Positions 63,874-64,000 of a stretch of DNA of 64,000 nt are shown here, piece by piece. Position 1 is the first letter of the stretch. The number at the start of each line of letters is the position of its first letter. The translations under genes and the position numbers were made by a program. The stretch lies in NCBI RefSeq assembly GCF_014194695.1, contig NZ_JACIAH010000013.1, positions 62,001 to 126,000 of the forward strand, read 5' to 3'. The DNA comes from Rhizobium sp. BK399 (lineage in GTDB: Bacteria > Pseudomonadota > Alphaproteobacteria > Rhizobiales > Rhizobiaceae). The notes beneath the pieces are model-generated. The model searched no databases, had not been told where the DNA came from, and saw only the letters and a program-made list of their open reading frames with translations.

Positions 63874-64000
63874 CTAGTTCGCGATGAACTTGCCGCGGAA
63901 GGCGACCTCGGAAAGAGACTTGCGCTGGCTCGGAACTTCCCGCTCCTGGTTGCGCTCTGAAAGCACGCTCTTGTCGGCAAGGCGACCAACCGCTACGCCT
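63874..64000 (-). CDS. 3' end of an unidentified gene
   Basis: The minus strand is open from the window edge to TAG at 63874-63876, giving 41 residues ending SLSEVAFRGKFIAN and rich in charged residues. The terminator of gyrB lies between the two genes, as expected for convergent neighbours. The family cannot be told from this fragment. Confidence 0.45.
   Translation of the reverse strand, partial: GVAVGRLADKSVLSERNQEREVPSQRKSLSEVAFRGKFIAN

Noticed and set aside
1..64000. Search for tRNA, rRNA, CRISPR arrays, insertion sequences and prophage genes
   Set aside because: No cloverleaf or rRNA-like stretch, no regularly spaced repeats, and no transposase, integrase or phage protein among the frames.

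Overview
The window is a 64 kb piece of a high-GC alphaproteobacterial chromosome, most likely from the Rhizobiaceae (Ensifer/Sinorhizobium or a close Rhizobium relative). The main pointers are a giant cyclic beta-1,2-glucan synthase (NdvB), the order leuS-lptE-holA / parB-parA-rsmG-mnmG-mnmE-rho-hemJ-hemE / ppsR-maf-aroE-coaE-dnaQ-secB, and DUF families typical of Rhizobiales. Lineage is inferred from remembered family features, not from a search.

Layout. (1) 1-5.9 kb: the end of an M19 dipeptidase gene followed by a complete peptide-type ABC importer (binding protein, two permeases, two ATPases), all on the plus strand. (2) 5.9-7.1 kb: an island of four very small genes, three of them encoding short membrane peptides, with two clear terminators. 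(3) 7.4-17.3 kb: ndvB (8.5 kb) and an OpgC-type membrane acyltransferase, together a likely osmoregulated cyclic-glucan synthesis and decoration locus. (4) 17.3-31.1 kb: housekeeping metabolism: asd, a lytic transglycosylase, carbonic anhydrase, pyridoxal kinase, the 180-kDa NAD-glutamate dehydrogenase, an MFS transporter, purH and a heparinase-like protein. (5) 31.2-40.1 kb: rsmB, htpX, a small SDHAF4-like protein, a secreted nuclease, acetyl-CoA synthetase, a TrcR/DUF1013 regulator, propionyl-CoA synthetase and YggS. (6) 40.2-57.2 kb: the replication-origin neighbourhood. (7) 57.3-64 kb: secB, fxsA, a Tim44-domain protein, MltA, Smr, an XRE regulator, gyrB and the 3' end of one more gene.

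The most important feature is the chromosomal origin region. The roughly 400-bp gene-free gap between hemE and ppsR (53224-53624) has an AT-rich block and several near-consensus DnaA boxes, and is the position where alphaproteobacterial oriC is known to lie. Gene orientation switches there: parB to hemE are all on the minus strand, ppsR to dnaQ all on the plus strand. ParA and ParB are encoded 8 kb away, and five parS-like palindromes (one perfect 16-mer) lie between 37.6 and 55.1 kb, several of them inside or overlapping coding sequence. This is a complete origin/centromere module: replication start, partition proteins and their DNA sites.

I see no rRNA, tRNA, CRISPR array, insertion sequence, prophage or other sign of transfer. 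Almost everything is ordinary core chromosome. The least explained items are the small-peptide island upstream of ndvB, a strong hairpin between ndvB and opgC, a hairpin that covers the ribosome-binding site of the MFS gene after glutamate dehydrogenase, and the coding-embedded parS sites.
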